DNA of 61,040 nt from Anaerotignum sp. (GTDB lineage: Bacteria; Bacillota; Clostridia; Lachnospirales; Anaerotignaceae). The translations under genes were made by a program, and so were the position numbers. Position 1 is the stretch's first letter; each line of letters starts with the position of its first letter. The stretch is from assembly GCA_020024455.1 (NCBI GenBank), contig JAHHTU010000010.1, positions 1 through 61,040 of the forward strand, written 5' to 3'. Under the pieces are notes generated by a model. That model did not search any database. It was given only the letters and a program-made list of their open reading frames with translations, and was not told where the DNA came from. Positions 26,179-35,590 of the stretch are shown in pieces.

Positions 26179-26778
26179 ATGGAACACAAAGTCATTACCA
26201 TCAGCAGACAATATGGCAGTGGCGGCAGAATTATTGCAAAAAGATTGGCAGAAGAATTGCATATACCATTTTATGACAATGAGCTGATTAACTTGGCAGC
26301 AGAAAAAACAGGGCTTTCTGCGGAATGTTTCCAAGATGCGGAATTGGTATCCAGAGGGAATTTATTGTTTTCTTTGACATCTTTCACACCGATGATGGAC
26401 AATTACGGCTTGCCATTGAATGAAAAAATATTTTTGGTACAGTCACAAGTCATCAAAGAAGTGGCAGAACAAGGCAGTTGTGTGATTGTAGGACGTTCTG
26501 CGGATTATGTGCTTGCGGATTTCCCACATTGTATCAATATTTTTATTTATGCAGAAGTGCAAGACCGTGTCAGACGTGCGGTGCAGGAATACGGATTGGA
26601 AAGTAAACACGCAGAAAGCACCGTATTGCGAACAGATAAAAAACGTGCGGGATATTATAATTATTTTGCAGGCAAAAAATGGGGAAAAACAGAAAATTAT
26701 GATTTGTGTATCAACACCTCAAAAATGTCGGTGGATGATGTGGTTGCAGTATTAAAAGATTACATCGAAAAACGATAG
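26179..26778 (+). CDS. Cytidylate kinase-like family protein
   Basis: The 199-residue P-loop protein begins KVITISRQYGSGGRIIAKRLAEEL, in which GSGGRIIAK is the nucleotide-binding loop in the form seen in the cytidylate-kinase-like family. It continues with VIVGRSADYVL and an Arg-rich lid (RVRRAVQEYG). This family is distinct from true Cmk and its substrates are generally unknown. No membrane or signal sequence is seen. It forms a single-gene unit with its own promoter and a strong terminator. Confidence 0.85.
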   Translation: MEHKVITISRQYGSGGRIIAKRLAEELHIPFYDNELINLAAEKTGLSAECFQDAELVSRGNLLFSLTSFTPMMDNYGLPLNEKIFLVQSQVIKEVAEQGSCVIVGRSADYVLADFPHCINIFIYAEVQDRVRRAVQEYGLESKHAESTVLRTDKKRAGYYNYFAGKKWGKTENYDLCINTSKMSVDDVVAVLKDYIEKR

Positions 26779-26780
26779 CC

Positions 26781-26821
26781 AAAATCTCCTCTTATTTTTG
26801 GATAAGAGGGGATTTTTTTTG
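26781..26821 (+). terminator. Intrinsic terminator after the cytidylate-kinase-like gene
   Basis: AAATCTCCTCTTAT (26782-26795) pairs with ATAAGAGGGGATTT (26802-26815) over 14 bp with one T-G pair, followed by T residues. Confidence 0.9.
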
Positions 26822-26966
26822 TAAAACAAACAGACAAAATCTGCCAAAAAGAAAAATGAAACGACATTTTTATTGCCATATATCCTGAGTTGTTGTATCC
26901 TGTACTATGATAAAAAACATATACAGACAGTGGGTTATATTTGCATACAAAGAAGGGAGAAATGGA

Positions 26967-27803
26967 ATGAAAGCAGAAAGAACAATCCAGCGAAAAAGAT
27001 GGGCAAAAGTGGTTATTCCCATCATCATTGCATTGGTTTCTATATTGGTTGTGTCAAAAATTGCAATGTCACCCGCATTTCACGCAAAAACCATTACAGC
27101 ACTAGATGCAAAAAATACAGATGTGATGAAATTGACAGCGGCATCTACCGGTATTTCCACCGCCATCACACTCATTCCGGGAGATGTGGGTTCGCCTTTG
27201 GCAGAGCGGTTGATGGATTTGAGCGGTTGGTTTTTGTTGGTGATGTGTGCCATTTATATAGAAAAGTATTTATTGATTATCACAGGGTTTCTGACATTTG
27301 TGATTTTTATCCCCATTTCTTGTGTGTTATATATAGCAAATCTGTTTTTGAAAAATCCGATGTTTTCGGTTATCATGAAAAAATTGGTCACATTGGGAAT
27401 TGCCTCTTTTTTGGTTGTACCTTTGAGCGTGCAGGTGTCCGATATGATTGAGAGGACATATCAATATTCCATAGAAAATACCGTAAACCATACAGAAGAA
27501 CTTGCAGACAGTTTGCAAGAGGAAGCAAAAGGTTTTGGGATTTCCAATGTGGTTGCCAATGTCAAAAATGGTGTGCAAAATGCCATTGACAAAGCAACCA
27601 CAGCACTCAATCAAATGATTGAGCATTTGGCAGTGATGATTGTGACATCTTGTGTGATACCGGTTTTGGTGTTGTTGTTTTTCATATGGTTGGTAAGAAT
27701 GATTTGCAATGTGGATATCCGTTTGCCGAATGTGAAAAAATGGAAAATGAGCCGTTATATCTCCAATCAGAACTTATATATCCCAAAAAACAGACAACCA
27801 TAA
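26967..27803 (+). CDS. Conserved membrane protein of unknown function
   Basis: This 278-residue protein has hydrophobic segments at about 15-35, 84-104, 110-130, 145-165 and 232-255. The segment after the first span (AKTITALDAKNTDVMKL... then STAITLIPGDVGSPLAERLMDLS) looks conserved in clostridial membrane proteins I recall, but no function is known to me. A helical region at about 175-225 lies between the later spans. The start at ATG 26967 is used because AGAAGGGAGA precedes it. It has no operon partner: a terminator lies upstream and a new promoter follows. Confidence 0.75.
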   Translation: MKAERTIQRKRWAKVVIPIIIALVSILVVSKIAMSPAFHAKTITALDAKNTDVMKLTAASTGISTAITLIPGDVGSPLAERLMDLSGWFLLVMCAIYIEKYLLIITGFLTFVIFIPISCVLYIANLFLKNPMFSVIMKKLVTLGIASFLVVPLSVQVSDMIERTYQYSIENTVNHTEELADSLQEEAKGFGISNVVANVKNGVQNAIDKATTALNQMIEHLAVMIVTSCVIPVLVLLFFIWLVRMICNVDIRLPNVKKWKMSRYISNQNLYIPKNRQP

Positions 27804-27821
27804 TATCAAAACAGGGAAATA

Positions 27822-27850
27822 TTGCTTGTTATTGATAAATTTGGTAATAT
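27822..27850 (+). promoter_or_regulatory. Promoter of the L,D-transpeptidase gene
   Basis: TTGCTT (27822-27827) and TAATAT (27845-27850) are 17 bp apart, 35 bp before the start. AAAGGAGGAAAAG (27869-27881) is the ribosome site. Confidence 0.6.
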
Positions 27851-27885
27851 AAAAGTACAATTTTTTACAAAAGGAGGAAAAGAAT

Positions 27886-28887
27886 ATGAAAAAAAGAGTT
27901 TCTTTGCTTTGTATTTTTTTCGTATTATCTTTGTTCTGGCAAGTACCGCAAAAAGTACAGGCTGCGGAATATCCTTATTTATTGGAAGTCAATTTGACAC
28001 AAAATGTGGTTGTGGTATATGTAAAAGATGAGAGCGGGGAATACACAGTGCCGAAGCGTATTTTTTTATGTTCTGTGGGTGGTGCGACACCTGTGGGGAC
28101 ATTCCGTACTTCCGATAAATATACATGGCGGCCGCTGTTTGGCAATGTGTACGGACAATATGCCACAAGAATTACAGGGCATATCTTGTTTCACTCCATA
28201 CCATATCTGAAAATGTATGATAAAGGTTCTATGGAATATACGGAATATGGAAAATTGGGGACATCGGTTTCCATGGGGTGTGTACGCCTGACTGCGGCAG
28301 ATGCAAAGTGGATTTATGATAACTGCCCAAGTGGAACGACGGTGCGTATTGTCAGAAGTGATGCACCATTGCCATTGACACTGCAACAGCCGCCATACTT
28401 GGATACCACAGATACCAAACGCAGAGGTTGGGACCCAACAGACCCAGACCCCGCAAATCCTTGGCACGAAGTACAGCAAACCCCAAATTTCAGATTAGAT
28501 GATATTTCTGTCAAAAGCGGGGAAACGATGTTCGATATACAAGGGTTGTATCAAGAAGGAAGTTATTTTTTATGTGTAAATGATGCAAAAAAAATATTTC
28601 AAACCATTGAAAAAAAGTTGCCGTTGCCGACAGTGCTGGGGATAGTGCCGCATCAACAAGGAAGTATACAAATCAAAGAGAAAACAAAAATATTTGATGT
28701 AGCATATATCATGCAAGATGGTGTGCCATATTACAAATTACGAGACTTGTCAGATATGGCAGAAACAAAAATCACATGGAACGAGGAAAAACAGTATATT
28801 TCTATTTTTGTCCAAGAAACAGAGAAAAAACAAAAGAGTTGGATTGAAAAATTGATACTATATATCAAGGGTACGGCACAACGATGA
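27886..28887 (+). CDS. Secreted L,D-transpeptidase (YkuD domain)
   Basis: YkuD enzymes cross-link peptidoglycan stems through 3-3 bonds and resist most beta-lactams. The 333-residue protein has a signal peptide (about 1-26, cleaved after VQAA). The YkuD domain (about 30-165) has the catalytic pattern HILFHSIPY and, about 35 residues later, SMGCVRLTAAD with the nucleophilic Cys. A Pro- and Asp-rich linker (about 170-200) leads to a C-terminal region with YYKLRDLSDM and ITWNEEKQYISIFV. That pattern is like the copper-amine-oxidase stalk repeats of other secreted proteins in this window. It acts outside the membrane. Confidence 0.9.
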   Translation: MKKRVSLLCIFFVLSLFWQVPQKVQAAEYPYLLEVNLTQNVVVVYVKDESGEYTVPKRIFLCSVGGATPVGTFRTSDKYTWRPLFGNVYGQYATRITGHILFHSIPYLKMYDKGSMEYTEYGKLGTSVSMGCVRLTAADAKWIYDNCPSGTTVRIVRSDAPLPLTLQQPPYLDTTDTKRRGWDPTDPDPANPWHEVQQTPNFRLDDISVKSGETMFDIQGLYQEGSYFLCVNDAKKIFQTIEKKLPLPTVLGIVPHQQGSIQIKEKTKIFDVAYIMQDGVPYYKLRDLSDMAETKITWNEEKQYISIFVQETEKKQKSWIEKLILYIKGTAQR

Positions 28888-28895
28888 ATGAAAAA

Positions 28896-28928
28896 GAAAG
28901 ATGTCAATATGGATTTGACATCTTTTTT
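28896..28928 (+). terminator. Intrinsic terminator after the L,D-transpeptidase gene
   Basis: AAAGATGTCAA (28897-28907) pairs with TTGACATCTTT (28915-28925) with a 7-nt loop, followed by T residues. Confidence 0.85.
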
Positions 28929-28943
28929 GTATGTTTGATTGCG

Positions 28944-28972
28944 TTGCTTTTTTCTGTATTTTATGGTATAAT
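28944..28972 (+). promoter_or_regulatory. Promoter of the stalk-domain/RsiV-like gene
   Basis: TTGCTT (28944-28949) and a perfect TATAAT (28967-28972) are 17 bp apart. Confidence 0.7.
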
Positions 28973-29007
28973 CCGCAGAATAAATATGTGGAAAGAGGTC
29001 AGAAGAT

Positions 29008-30159
29008 ATGGGTTGGAAAAAATTAACCGTTGTTGTTGTGGCAGCGACGGCTATGATTAGTGCAACCATTGCACTTTCTATGGAATTGACAAAGCAGCAA
29101 CAGGTGGAAATGGAAGTGGCAGAAGAACCACAAACTGCCATTGAACCGCCAAAAGTGGGCGATACCACAACACTGGAAAATATGGAGAATATGCCGATTT
29201 ATTACGATGATGAGCAGGTATTGCTTTTGCCTGTGCGAAATGTGGTAGAAGGTTTGGGCGGCAGTGTGAAATGGGACGCAGAAAAAAAAGCAACCGAGGT
29301 TGCCTTCCATGGAAAAAAGCTGTTGTTGTATCGTGGCACAACAGATGCACAGTTAAACGGCTATGATATTACACTGGACAGAGAAGCGGAAACCATCAAT
29401 ACTTGTTTGTATGTTTCCGAAAATGTGTTGTCAGAGTACTTTGCAACAGAGGTGGTTTGGGATAGTACACAGCGTTTGGTGACCATCAAAACAGGAGATA
29501 ATACAAAACCGGTGATGGCATCGAAACATATGGAAGGAAAAGATGGAGAGCGAATGTATACGGCGGAAATACCTGTCATTGTGGGCTTGAATGATATGCA
29601 CTATGAAAAAAGCTTAAATCATGATTTGCAACAGTTTGCCTTGGAACAGTTGCAATCATTCCCTGATGTGCAAAAAGAACCTGCACAGCAACAAGAAGAA
29701 CAACCAACACAAGGACAAGCACAGAAAGAAGCAGAACAAACACAGCCGCAAGAAACACAACAGGAAGAACAACCGCAAGAAACAGAAGAACCAAAACAGG
29801 AAATACCAAAACCCAATCATGTGCGGATACAATTTCAAAAAGGCTATTTTGGGAAAAAGTTTTTGTCTTTGTTTTGGGACGTACAGGTAGATGGGAAATT
29901 ACAGGCAAAAGGTATCAATGTGAATTTGCAGGAACAAAAGTATGTAACAATGGAAGATTTACTCAATACAGAAGATGTCAAAGAAAAATTGGGCGTATAT
30001 CAACAAGATGCAGAAAAGAAAAATTATTATATTTCTGAAAAAAAAGAATGGGTGCTTTTACCAAATGATTTGGAAAAGGGCAGTTACCAGCAGGTGGCTG
30101 TGCCACAAGACATTGCGAAGGCTGTATGTAAGGATAAATACTTGTTCTTGGTTTCGTGA
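29008..30159 (+). CDS. Secreted or membrane-anchored protein with a copper-amine-oxidase-like stalk domain
   Basis: The 383-residue protein has an N-terminal signal or anchor (about 1-25). A stalk domain follows (about 55-170), with the family rhythm LLLPVRNVVEGLGGSVKWD. The second half (about 190-380) begins IPVIVGLNDMHYEKSLNHDL and later has SLFWDVQVDGK. This recalls DUF4163/DUF3298 pairs as in RsiV, without certainty. The two parts are split by a Gln/Glu/Pro-rich stretch (about 222-268). No enzyme motif is seen. Other stalk-domain proteins in this window are at 39187 and 50656. Confidence 0.75.
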   Translation: MGWKKLTVVVVAATAMISATIALSMELTKQQQVEMEVAEEPQTAIEPPKVGDTTTLENMENMPIYYDDEQVLLLPVRNVVEGLGGSVKWDAEKKATEVAFHGKKLLLYRGTTDAQLNGYDITLDREAETINTCLYVSENVLSEYFATEVVWDSTQRLVTIKTGDNTKPVMASKHMEGKDGERMYTAEIPVIVGLNDMHYEKSLNHDLQQFALEQLQSFPDVQKEPAQQQEEQPTQGQAQKEAEQTQPQETQQEEQPQETEEPKQEIPKPNHVRIQFQKGYFGKKFLSLFWDVQVDGKLQAKGINVNLQEQKYVTMEDLLNTEDVKEKLGVYQQDAEKKNYYISEKKEWVLLPNDLEKGSYQQVAVPQDIAKAVCKDKYLFLVS

Positions 30160-30165
30160 AAAAAG

Positions 30166-30204
30166 AAATCCTCTTATGAAATGTTTTCATAAGAGGATTT
30201 TTGT
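30166..30204 (+). terminator. Intrinsic terminator before the nifJ control region
   Basis: AAATCCTCTTATGAAA (30166-30181) and TTTCATAAGAGGATTT (30185-30200) form a perfect 16-bp stem with a 3-nt loop, followed by T residues. The DNA from 30205 to 30448 is AT-rich and I see no gene in it. Confidence 0.92.
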
Positions 30205-30448
30205 ATGAGATAAAACTTTTTTTGTATTGATATTTTTGTATCAATATGTGGCAAATGTCGTTTTATAAAAAATACAATAATTGTTCAAATACATTCCTTG
30301 TCTGACAAGATGTGTTTGTTTTTTGGAATAAAAAACTCCAAAAAAAAATGATTTTGCATAAAAATAGTTTTTTCTTTGCTGTTTGTATGGACAATTCCTA
30401 CAAACGGCATTTTGTTAGAAACATAACATTTTTATTTTGAATTTGTGG

Positions 30449-30477
30449 TTGAAATTGTGGGAGATTGATTGTATAAT
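30449..30477 (+). promoter_or_regulatory. nifJ promoter
   Basis: TTGAAA (30449-30454) and a perfect TATAAT (30472-30477) are 17 bp apart, giving a transcript start near 30484. Confidence 0.8.
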
Positions 30478-30483
30478 AATTGA

Positions 30484-30676
30484 GAACAAAAAACAGTACA
30501 TTGTTTTCAAACAGATATCTTGTTGTAAGACAAGGAAAATGACAAAAACTATACATTTTTGTCAAAGAAATGATGTATTGGTACGGGAATCCGTACAAAC
30601 TTTATAAACTTTATAAAGAATTTTAGAAGAGTTGCAGAAATCAAAAAATTGCAAATGAAAAAGGAGGAAAAAAAGA
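30484..30676 (+). promoter_or_regulatory. Long structured 5' leader of nifJ
   Basis: The roughly 190-nt leader contains three small hairpins: CTTGT/ACAAG around 30523-30538, GACAAAAA/TTTTTGTC (30541-30548 with 30556-30563), and GTACGG/CCGTAC (30581-30586 with 30591-30596). A tandem CTTTATAAA repeat lies near 30600-30620, followed by AAAGGAGG. No T-run follows any hairpin, so a terminator is unlikely. The role may be message stability or translational control of a highly expressed gene. No known riboswitch class is recognised. Confidence 0.45.
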
Positions 30677-33600
30677 ATGTCTAAAGTAATGAAAACGATG
30701 GACGGTAACGAAGCTGCTGCATACGCTTCCTATGCGTTTACAGAAGTAGCTGGTATCTTCCCTATCACACCTTCCTCCCCAATGGCTGAAAAAACAGACG
30801 ATTGGGCAGCAAATGGCAAGAAAAATATTTTTGGACAAACAGTAAAAGTAGTAGAAATGCAGTCCGAAGCAGGTGCTTCCGGTACCGTACACGGTTCCTT
30901 GGCAGCAGGTGCGTTGACAACAACTTATACAGCTTCTCAGGGCTTGTTGTTGATGATTCCCAATATGTATAAAATTTCCGGTGAATTGCTTCCCGGCGTA
31001 TTCCACGTAACTGCTCGTGCTTTGGCAGCACACGCATTGTCTATCTTCGGTGACCACTCCGACGTTATGGCTTGTCGTCAGACCGGCTTTGCAATGTTGG
31101 TTTCCAACAGCGTACAGGAAGTTATGGACTTGGGTTGTGTGGCACACTTGTCCGCAATCAAAGGCAGAGTACCTTTCCTGCACTTCTTTGATGGTTTCAG
31201 AACCAGTCACGAAATTCAGAAAATCGAATGCATAGACTATGATGAATTGGCAAAAATCGTGGATATGGATGCAGTGAATACGTTCAAAAGAAATGCATTG
31301 AACCCTGAACACCCTGTTATCAGAGGTACAGCACAAAACCCTGATATCTACTTCCAGGCTCGTGAATCTGCAAACAAATTCTATGATGCATTGCCTGCAA
31401 TCGTAGAAGAATACTTGGGTGAAATCAACAGAATTACAGGCAGAGATTACAAATTGTTCAACTACTATGGTGCTGCTGACGCTGACCGTGTTATCATCGC
31501 TATGGGTTCTGCTTGTGAAGCGATTGAAGAAACCATTGACTATTTGATGGCAAAAGGCGAAAAAGTTGGTTTGGTAAAAGTACACCTGTACAGACCTTTC
31601 GTAGCAAGCAAATTGCTGGAAGTTATTCCTAAAACCGTGAAAAAAATCGCTGTATTGGATAGAACAAAAGAACCCGGTGCACAGGGCGAACCTTTGTATA
31701 TGGACGTTTGTACTGCAATGTTTGAAGCAGAAGAAGCTCCTTTGGTAATCGGCGGTCGTTATGGTTTGGGTTCTAAAGACGTAACACCTGCACAATTTAT
31801 CGCAGTGTATGCAAACTTGTCTTTGGATAAACCGAAAAACCACTTCACAATCGGTATTGTCGATGACGTGACAAACTTGTCCTTGGAAGTTGGCGAAGAA
31901 GTAAATGTAACCGGCGACGATGGCACAATCAGCTGCAAATTCTGGGGCTTGGGTGCTGACGGTACGGTTGGTGCAAACAAAAACTCCATCAAAATCATCG
32001 GTGACCACACAGATATGTATGCACAGGCATATTTCAGCTATGACTCCAAAAAATCCGGTGGTATCACACAGAGCCACTTGCGTTTTGGTCACAAACCAAT
32101 CCGTTCCACATATTTGGTAAAAACAGCTGACTTTATCGCTTGTCACAAACAAGAATATGTAAATCTGTACGATATGGTAACAGAATTGAACGAAGGTGGC
32201 ACATTCTTGTTGAACACAACATGGACACCGGAAGAATTGAATGAAAAATTGCCGGCAGTTTTGAAAAGACAACTGGCACAGAAAAAAGCAAACTTCTATA
32301 TCATCAATGGTACAGAAATTGCAAAAGAAATCGGTTTGGGTAACAGAATCAACACAGTATTGCAGGCTGCATTCTTCAAACTTGCAAACATTATCCCTAT
32401 CGACCAAGCAGTAGAATATATGAAAGCTGCTATCACAAAATCTTACGGCAAAAAAGGTGACACAATCCTGAATATGAACTATGCAGCGGTTGACCGTGGT
32501 GTAGAAGGTATTGTGAAAGTGGAAATTCCTGCGGATTGGGCGAATGCTGTGGATACAGATGTGAAAGAAGAAAGAAAAACAACAGAATTCGTAAACAACG
32601 TTGTTGCTCCTATGAACGCACAAGAAGGTGACAAACTGCCTGTTTCTGCATTTGCCGGCAGAGAAGACGGTACATTCCCTTGTGGTACATCAGCTTACGA
32701 AAAACGTGGTGTTGCAGTGGATATCCCTGAATGGATTGCAGACAACTGTATCCAATGTAACCAATGTTCTTATGTATGTCCTCATGCTTCCATTCGTCCT
32801 GTATTGTTGACAGAAGACGAAGCTGCAAAAGCACCTGAAACATTCAAAGTTGTAGATGCAAAAGGTGGCGCAACATTTGCAGGCTTGAAATACAGAATGC
32901 AAGTTTCTGCTTTGGACTGCTTGGGCTGTGGCAGCTGTGCGGTTGTGTGTCCTGCTCCAAACAAAGCTTTGGTTATGAAACCTTTGGAAACACAGGAAGC
33001 TGAAATTGCAAACTGGGATTACGCAATTGATGAAGTTTCTCACAAAGCAAATCCTATGGGCAAAGGCTCTGTAAAAGGCAGCCAGTTCGAACAACCTCTG
33101 CTGGAATTCTCCGGTGCTTGTGCAGGTTGTGGCGAAACACCTTATGCAAAATTGGTAACACAGTTGTTCGGTGACAGAATGTATGTTGCAAACGCAACAG
33201 GTTGTTCCTCCATTTGGGGTGGCTCTGCACCTTCTATGCCTTACACAACAAACAAAGACGGCAGAGGTCCTGCTTGGGCAAACTCTCTGTTTGAAGATAA
33301 CGCAGAATATGGTTTGGGTATGGCAACAGCTGTAAAACAGATGAGAGAAGGTTTGAAAATCAAACTGGAAAATCTGAAAACAATTGATGCTTCTATGGCA
33401 GGCGTTGTTGATGAATGGGTTGCAACCATGAAAGATGGCGAAAAATCCAGAGCAGCTTCCGACGCAGTGATTGCAGCATTGGAAAACTATGCCGGTACAG
33501 ATGCAGAAGCGAAAAACATCGTTTCTTATGTATTGGAAAACAAAGACCAGCTGGTGAAAAAATCTCAATGGATTTTCGGTGGTGACGGCTGGGCTTACGA

Positions 33601-34207
33601 TATCGGTTACGGCGGTTTGGACCATGTATTGGCTTCCGGCGAAGACGTAAACGTATTGGTATTTGATACAGAAGTTTACTCCAATACAGGTGGTCAGGCT
33701 TCCAAATCCACTCCTGTGGGTGCAGTGGCACAGTTTGCGGCTTCCGGTAAAAGAGTGAAGAAAAAAGACTTGGGTATGATGGCAATCAGCTATGGTTATG
33801 TATACGTTGCACAGGTTGCAATGGGTGCAGACAAAAACCAACTGGTAAAAGCATTGTTGGAAGCAGAACAATATGACGGCCCTTCCTTGATTATCGCTTA
33901 TGCTCCTTGTATCAACCAAGGTATCAAAGGCGGTATGAGCCAATCTATGCCGGAAACAAAACGTGCAGTAGATGCCGGTTACTGGCATATGTACAGATTC
34001 AATCCTGCATTGAAAGAAGAAGGCAAAAATCCTTTCATTTTGGATTCCAAAGAACCTACTGCAAGTTTCAGAGACTTCTTGTTGAGCGAAGTACGTTACA
34101 GTGCATTGCAAAGAACATTCCCAGAAGTTGCAGAAGAATTGTTCAAAGAATCTGAAAAGAATGCACAAGAAAGATTGGAAAGCTATAAAAGACTTGCAAA
34201 TCAATAA
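30677..34207 (+). CDS. nifJ: Pyruvate:ferredoxin (flavodoxin) oxidoreductase
   Basis: This thiamine-diphosphate enzyme oxidises pyruvate to acetyl-CoA and CO2 and reduces ferredoxin, a central step of clostridial fermentation. The 1176-residue single-chain form has domain I with PITPSSPMAE, domain II, the gamma-like domain, and a ferredoxin domain (about 685-765). That domain has two 4Fe-4S motifs, CIQCNQCSYVCP and CLGCGSCAVVCP. The TPP domain includes CAGCGETPYAK (third cluster) and GGDGWAYDIGYGGLDH. Codon use is richer in GCT and CTG than in neighbouring genes, as expected for high expression. It is a single-gene unit. Confidence 0.97.
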   Translation: MSKVMKTMDGNEAAAYASYAFTEVAGIFPITPSSPMAEKTDDWAANGKKNIFGQTVKVVEMQSEAGASGTVHGSLAAGALTTTYTASQGLLLMIPNMYKISGELLPGVFHVTARALAAHALSIFGDHSDVMACRQTGFAMLVSNSVQEVMDLGCVAHLSAIKGRVPFLHFFDGFRTSHEIQKIECIDYDELAKIVDMDAVNTFKRNALNPEHPVIRGTAQNPDIYFQARESANKFYDALPAIVEEYLGEINRITGRDYKLFNYYGAADADRVIIAMGSACEAIEETIDYLMAKGEKVGLVKVHLYRPFVASKLLEVIPKTVKKIAVLDRTKEPGAQGEPLYMDVCTAMFEAEEAPLVIGGRYGLGSKDVTPAQFIAVYANLSLDKPKNHFTIGIVDDVTNLSLEVGEEVNVTGDDGTISCKFWGLGADGTVGANKNSIKIIGDHTDMYAQAYFSYDSKKSGGITQSHLRFGHKPIRSTYLVKTADFIACHKQEYVNLYDMVTELNEGGTFLLNTTWTPEELNEKLPAVLKRQLAQKKANFYIINGTEIAKEIGLGNRINTVLQAAFFKLANIIPIDQAVEYMKAAITKSYGKKGDTILNMNYAAVDRGVEGIVKVEIPADWANAVDTDVKEERKTTEFVNNVVAPMNAQEGDKLPVSAFAGREDGTFPCGTSAYEKRGVAVDIPEWIADNCIQCNQCSYVCPHASIRPVLLTEDEAAKAPETFKVVDAKGGATFAGLKYRMQVSALDCLGCGSCAVVCPAPNKALVMKPLETQEAEIANWDYAIDEVSHKANPMGKGSVKGSQFEQPLLEFSGACAGCGETPYAKLVTQLFGDRMYVANATGCSSIWGGSAPSMPYTTNKDGRGPAWANSLFEDNAEYGLGMATAVKQMREGLKIKLENLKTIDASMAGVVDEWVATMKDGEKSRAASDAVIAALENYAGTDAEAKNIVSYVLENKDQLVKKSQWIFGGDGWAYDIGYGGLDHVLASGEDVNVLVFDTEVYSNTGGQASKSTPVGAVAQFAASGKRVKKKDLGMMAISYGYVYVAQVAMGADKNQLVKALLEAEQYDGPSLIIAYAPCINQGIKGGMSQSMPETKRAVDAGYWHMYRFNPALKEEGKNPFILDSKEPTASFRDFLLSEVRYSALQRTFPEVAEELFKESEKNAQERLESYKRLANQ

Positions 34208-34226
34208 TCAAATGCATTTTTGATAG

Positions 34227-34262
34227 AAATAGGGTGTGTAGATACACACCCTATTTTTTTTA
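34227..34262 (+). terminator. nifJ terminator
   Basis: AAATAGGGTGTGTA (34227-34240) and TACACACCCTATTT (34243-34256) form a 14-bp perfect stem with a 2-nt gap at the tip, followed by T residues. Confidence 0.92.
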
Positions 34263-34365
34263 TGCCATAAAATGATTTTAGATAAGTTTATATGAGAAAA
34301 ACCTCTTTTTTCTTTTTGTAAAATGTTGTATACTTTTGGAAAGTGGTTGGAAAGGAAGTGAAGTA

Positions 34366-35166
34366 GTGCGAACAATTTTGAAACAATGCAAAAGAATTGT
34401 TGTGAAAGTAGGTACGGCAACCATCACACACCCAAACGGAAAATTGAACTTGAAACGGTTGGACGAATTGGCTTGTGTGTTGACGGATTTGCGTAATCGT
34501 GGCATAGATGTTGCTTTGGTGACAAGTGGTGCGATTGGTGTGGGGGCAGCAAGAATGTCTATGCCGACACGCCCAACGATTACAAGACAAAAACAGGCAG
34601 CCGCAGCGGTTGGGCAGGCAATGCTGATGCAGATTTATCATAATTTTTTTGATAGATACAATCAAACAGTGGCACAAATTTTATTGACAAAAGAAGAAAC
34701 TGCCACAAAAGAGCGTTATGCCAATACAAAAAACACGATGGAAACATTGTTTGAAATGGGCATTATTCCGATTGTGAATGCAAATGATACCATTTCCACA
34801 TATGAGATTGAGTTTTCTGACAATGACCGTTTGTCTGCTATGGTGGCAGAAATCACAGAGGCAGATGTATTGGTGCTTTTGACAGACATTGATGCACTGT
34901 ATGACAAAAATCCAAAAGAATACACAGATGCAAAGCGGATTCCCTTTGTGGAAGAAGTTACGCCCCAAATAGAGGCAATGGCAAGCGGAAAAGGTTCTGC
35001 ATTTAGTGTGGGGGGTATGCAAACAAAATTGGAAGCGGCAAAAATTTGTCAAAATGCAAATATCACAATGGTGATTGCACATGGCGAAAAACCGATGATA
35101 TTGCATGACATTTTAGATGGTGCAGATATTGGTACGTGTTTTGCTGTGAAAGAAAGGGGGAACTGA
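34366..35166 (+). CDS. proB: Glutamate 5-kinase
   Basis: ProB phosphorylates glutamate, the first step of proline synthesis. The 266-residue protein has the amino-acid-kinase fold with VVKVGTATIT, LVTSGAIGVGAARM, VNANDTIST and LTDIDALYDKNP. It lacks the C-terminal PUA domain of the long ProB form. It starts at GTG 34366, with AAAGGAAG upstream. ProA, its partner, is 2.3 kb downstream on the same strand beyond four unrelated genes, instead of adjacent as usual. Confidence 0.93.
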   Translation: MRTILKQCKRIVVKVGTATITHPNGKLNLKRLDELACVLTDLRNRGIDVALVTSGAIGVGAARMSMPTRPTITRQKQAAAAVGQAMLMQIYHNFFDRYNQTVAQILLTKEETATKERYANTKNTMETLFEMGIIPIVNANDTISTYEIEFSDNDRLSAMVAEITEADVLVLLTDIDALYDKNPKEYTDAKRIPFVEEVTPQIEAMASGKGSAFSVGGMQTKLEAAKICQNANITMVIAHGEKPMILHDILDGADIGTCFAVKERGN

Positions 35167-35167
35167 G

Positions 35168-35566
35168 ATGTCTTTTTGTCCGAAATGTGGAAGAGAGATT
35201 ATAAATGAAAGTTTGGGTTGCCCTGTTTGCAATCAGCAACAGGCAGAACAGATTGACCGTTTTGTGGTGGAAGATGATAAGGGAACATATCAAAAATTTG
35301 AAAACAACCAAGCATATCAACCCGTGGAACAAACCATGCACCCTGCATTGAAAGTGATTATCATTGCATTGATTATATTGGTGGGAGGCGTTGGTGCAGT
35401 TGCCGGCTTGGTTGGCGGGATTGTATTGATGAAAAGCCCCATCGCCGATTATCAGAAATTCGGGAAATTGGTGATGATTGTCAGTATTGTCATGTTGGCG
35501 TTGAGTGTAGTGTGTTGCTTGTTGTATGGTATGCTGTATGGCGTGGCGTTTATGGGTATGGTATAA
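35168..35566 (+). CDS. Zinc-ribbon membrane protein
   Basis: The 132-residue protein starts MSFCPKCGREI, and a second Cys pair (GCPVC) completes a zinc ribbon (about 4-22). A polar linker follows. Two hydrophobic segments (about 58-82 and 97-128) include a glycine-rich turn (GGVGAVAGLVGGIVLM). It is a paralogue of the gene at 36105: the first and last parts match while the linkers differ. It begins one base after proB, so the two are translated together. The function is unknown; such zinc-ribbon membrane proteins are common in clostridia. Confidence 0.8.
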   Translation: MSFCPKCGREIINESLGCPVCNQQQAEQIDRFVVEDDKGTYQKFENNQAYQPVEQTMHPALKVIIIALIILVGGVGAVAGLVGGIVLMKSPIADYQKFGKLVMIVSIVMLALSVVCCLLYGMLYGVAFMGMV

Positions 35567-35590
35567 GTATCATAACGGAGGACAGTTTGT

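Noticed and set aside
30641..32623. A 660-codon open frame on the minus strand opposite nifJ
   Set aside because: It is a mirror of biased codon use in nifJ. The translation is rich in Cys, Phe and His with no motif, and the plus strand encodes a perfect PFOR.
32690..34204. A 504-codon minus-strand frame opposite nifJ
   Set aside because: Same reason: Cys/Phe/His-rich, no ribosome site and no family features.
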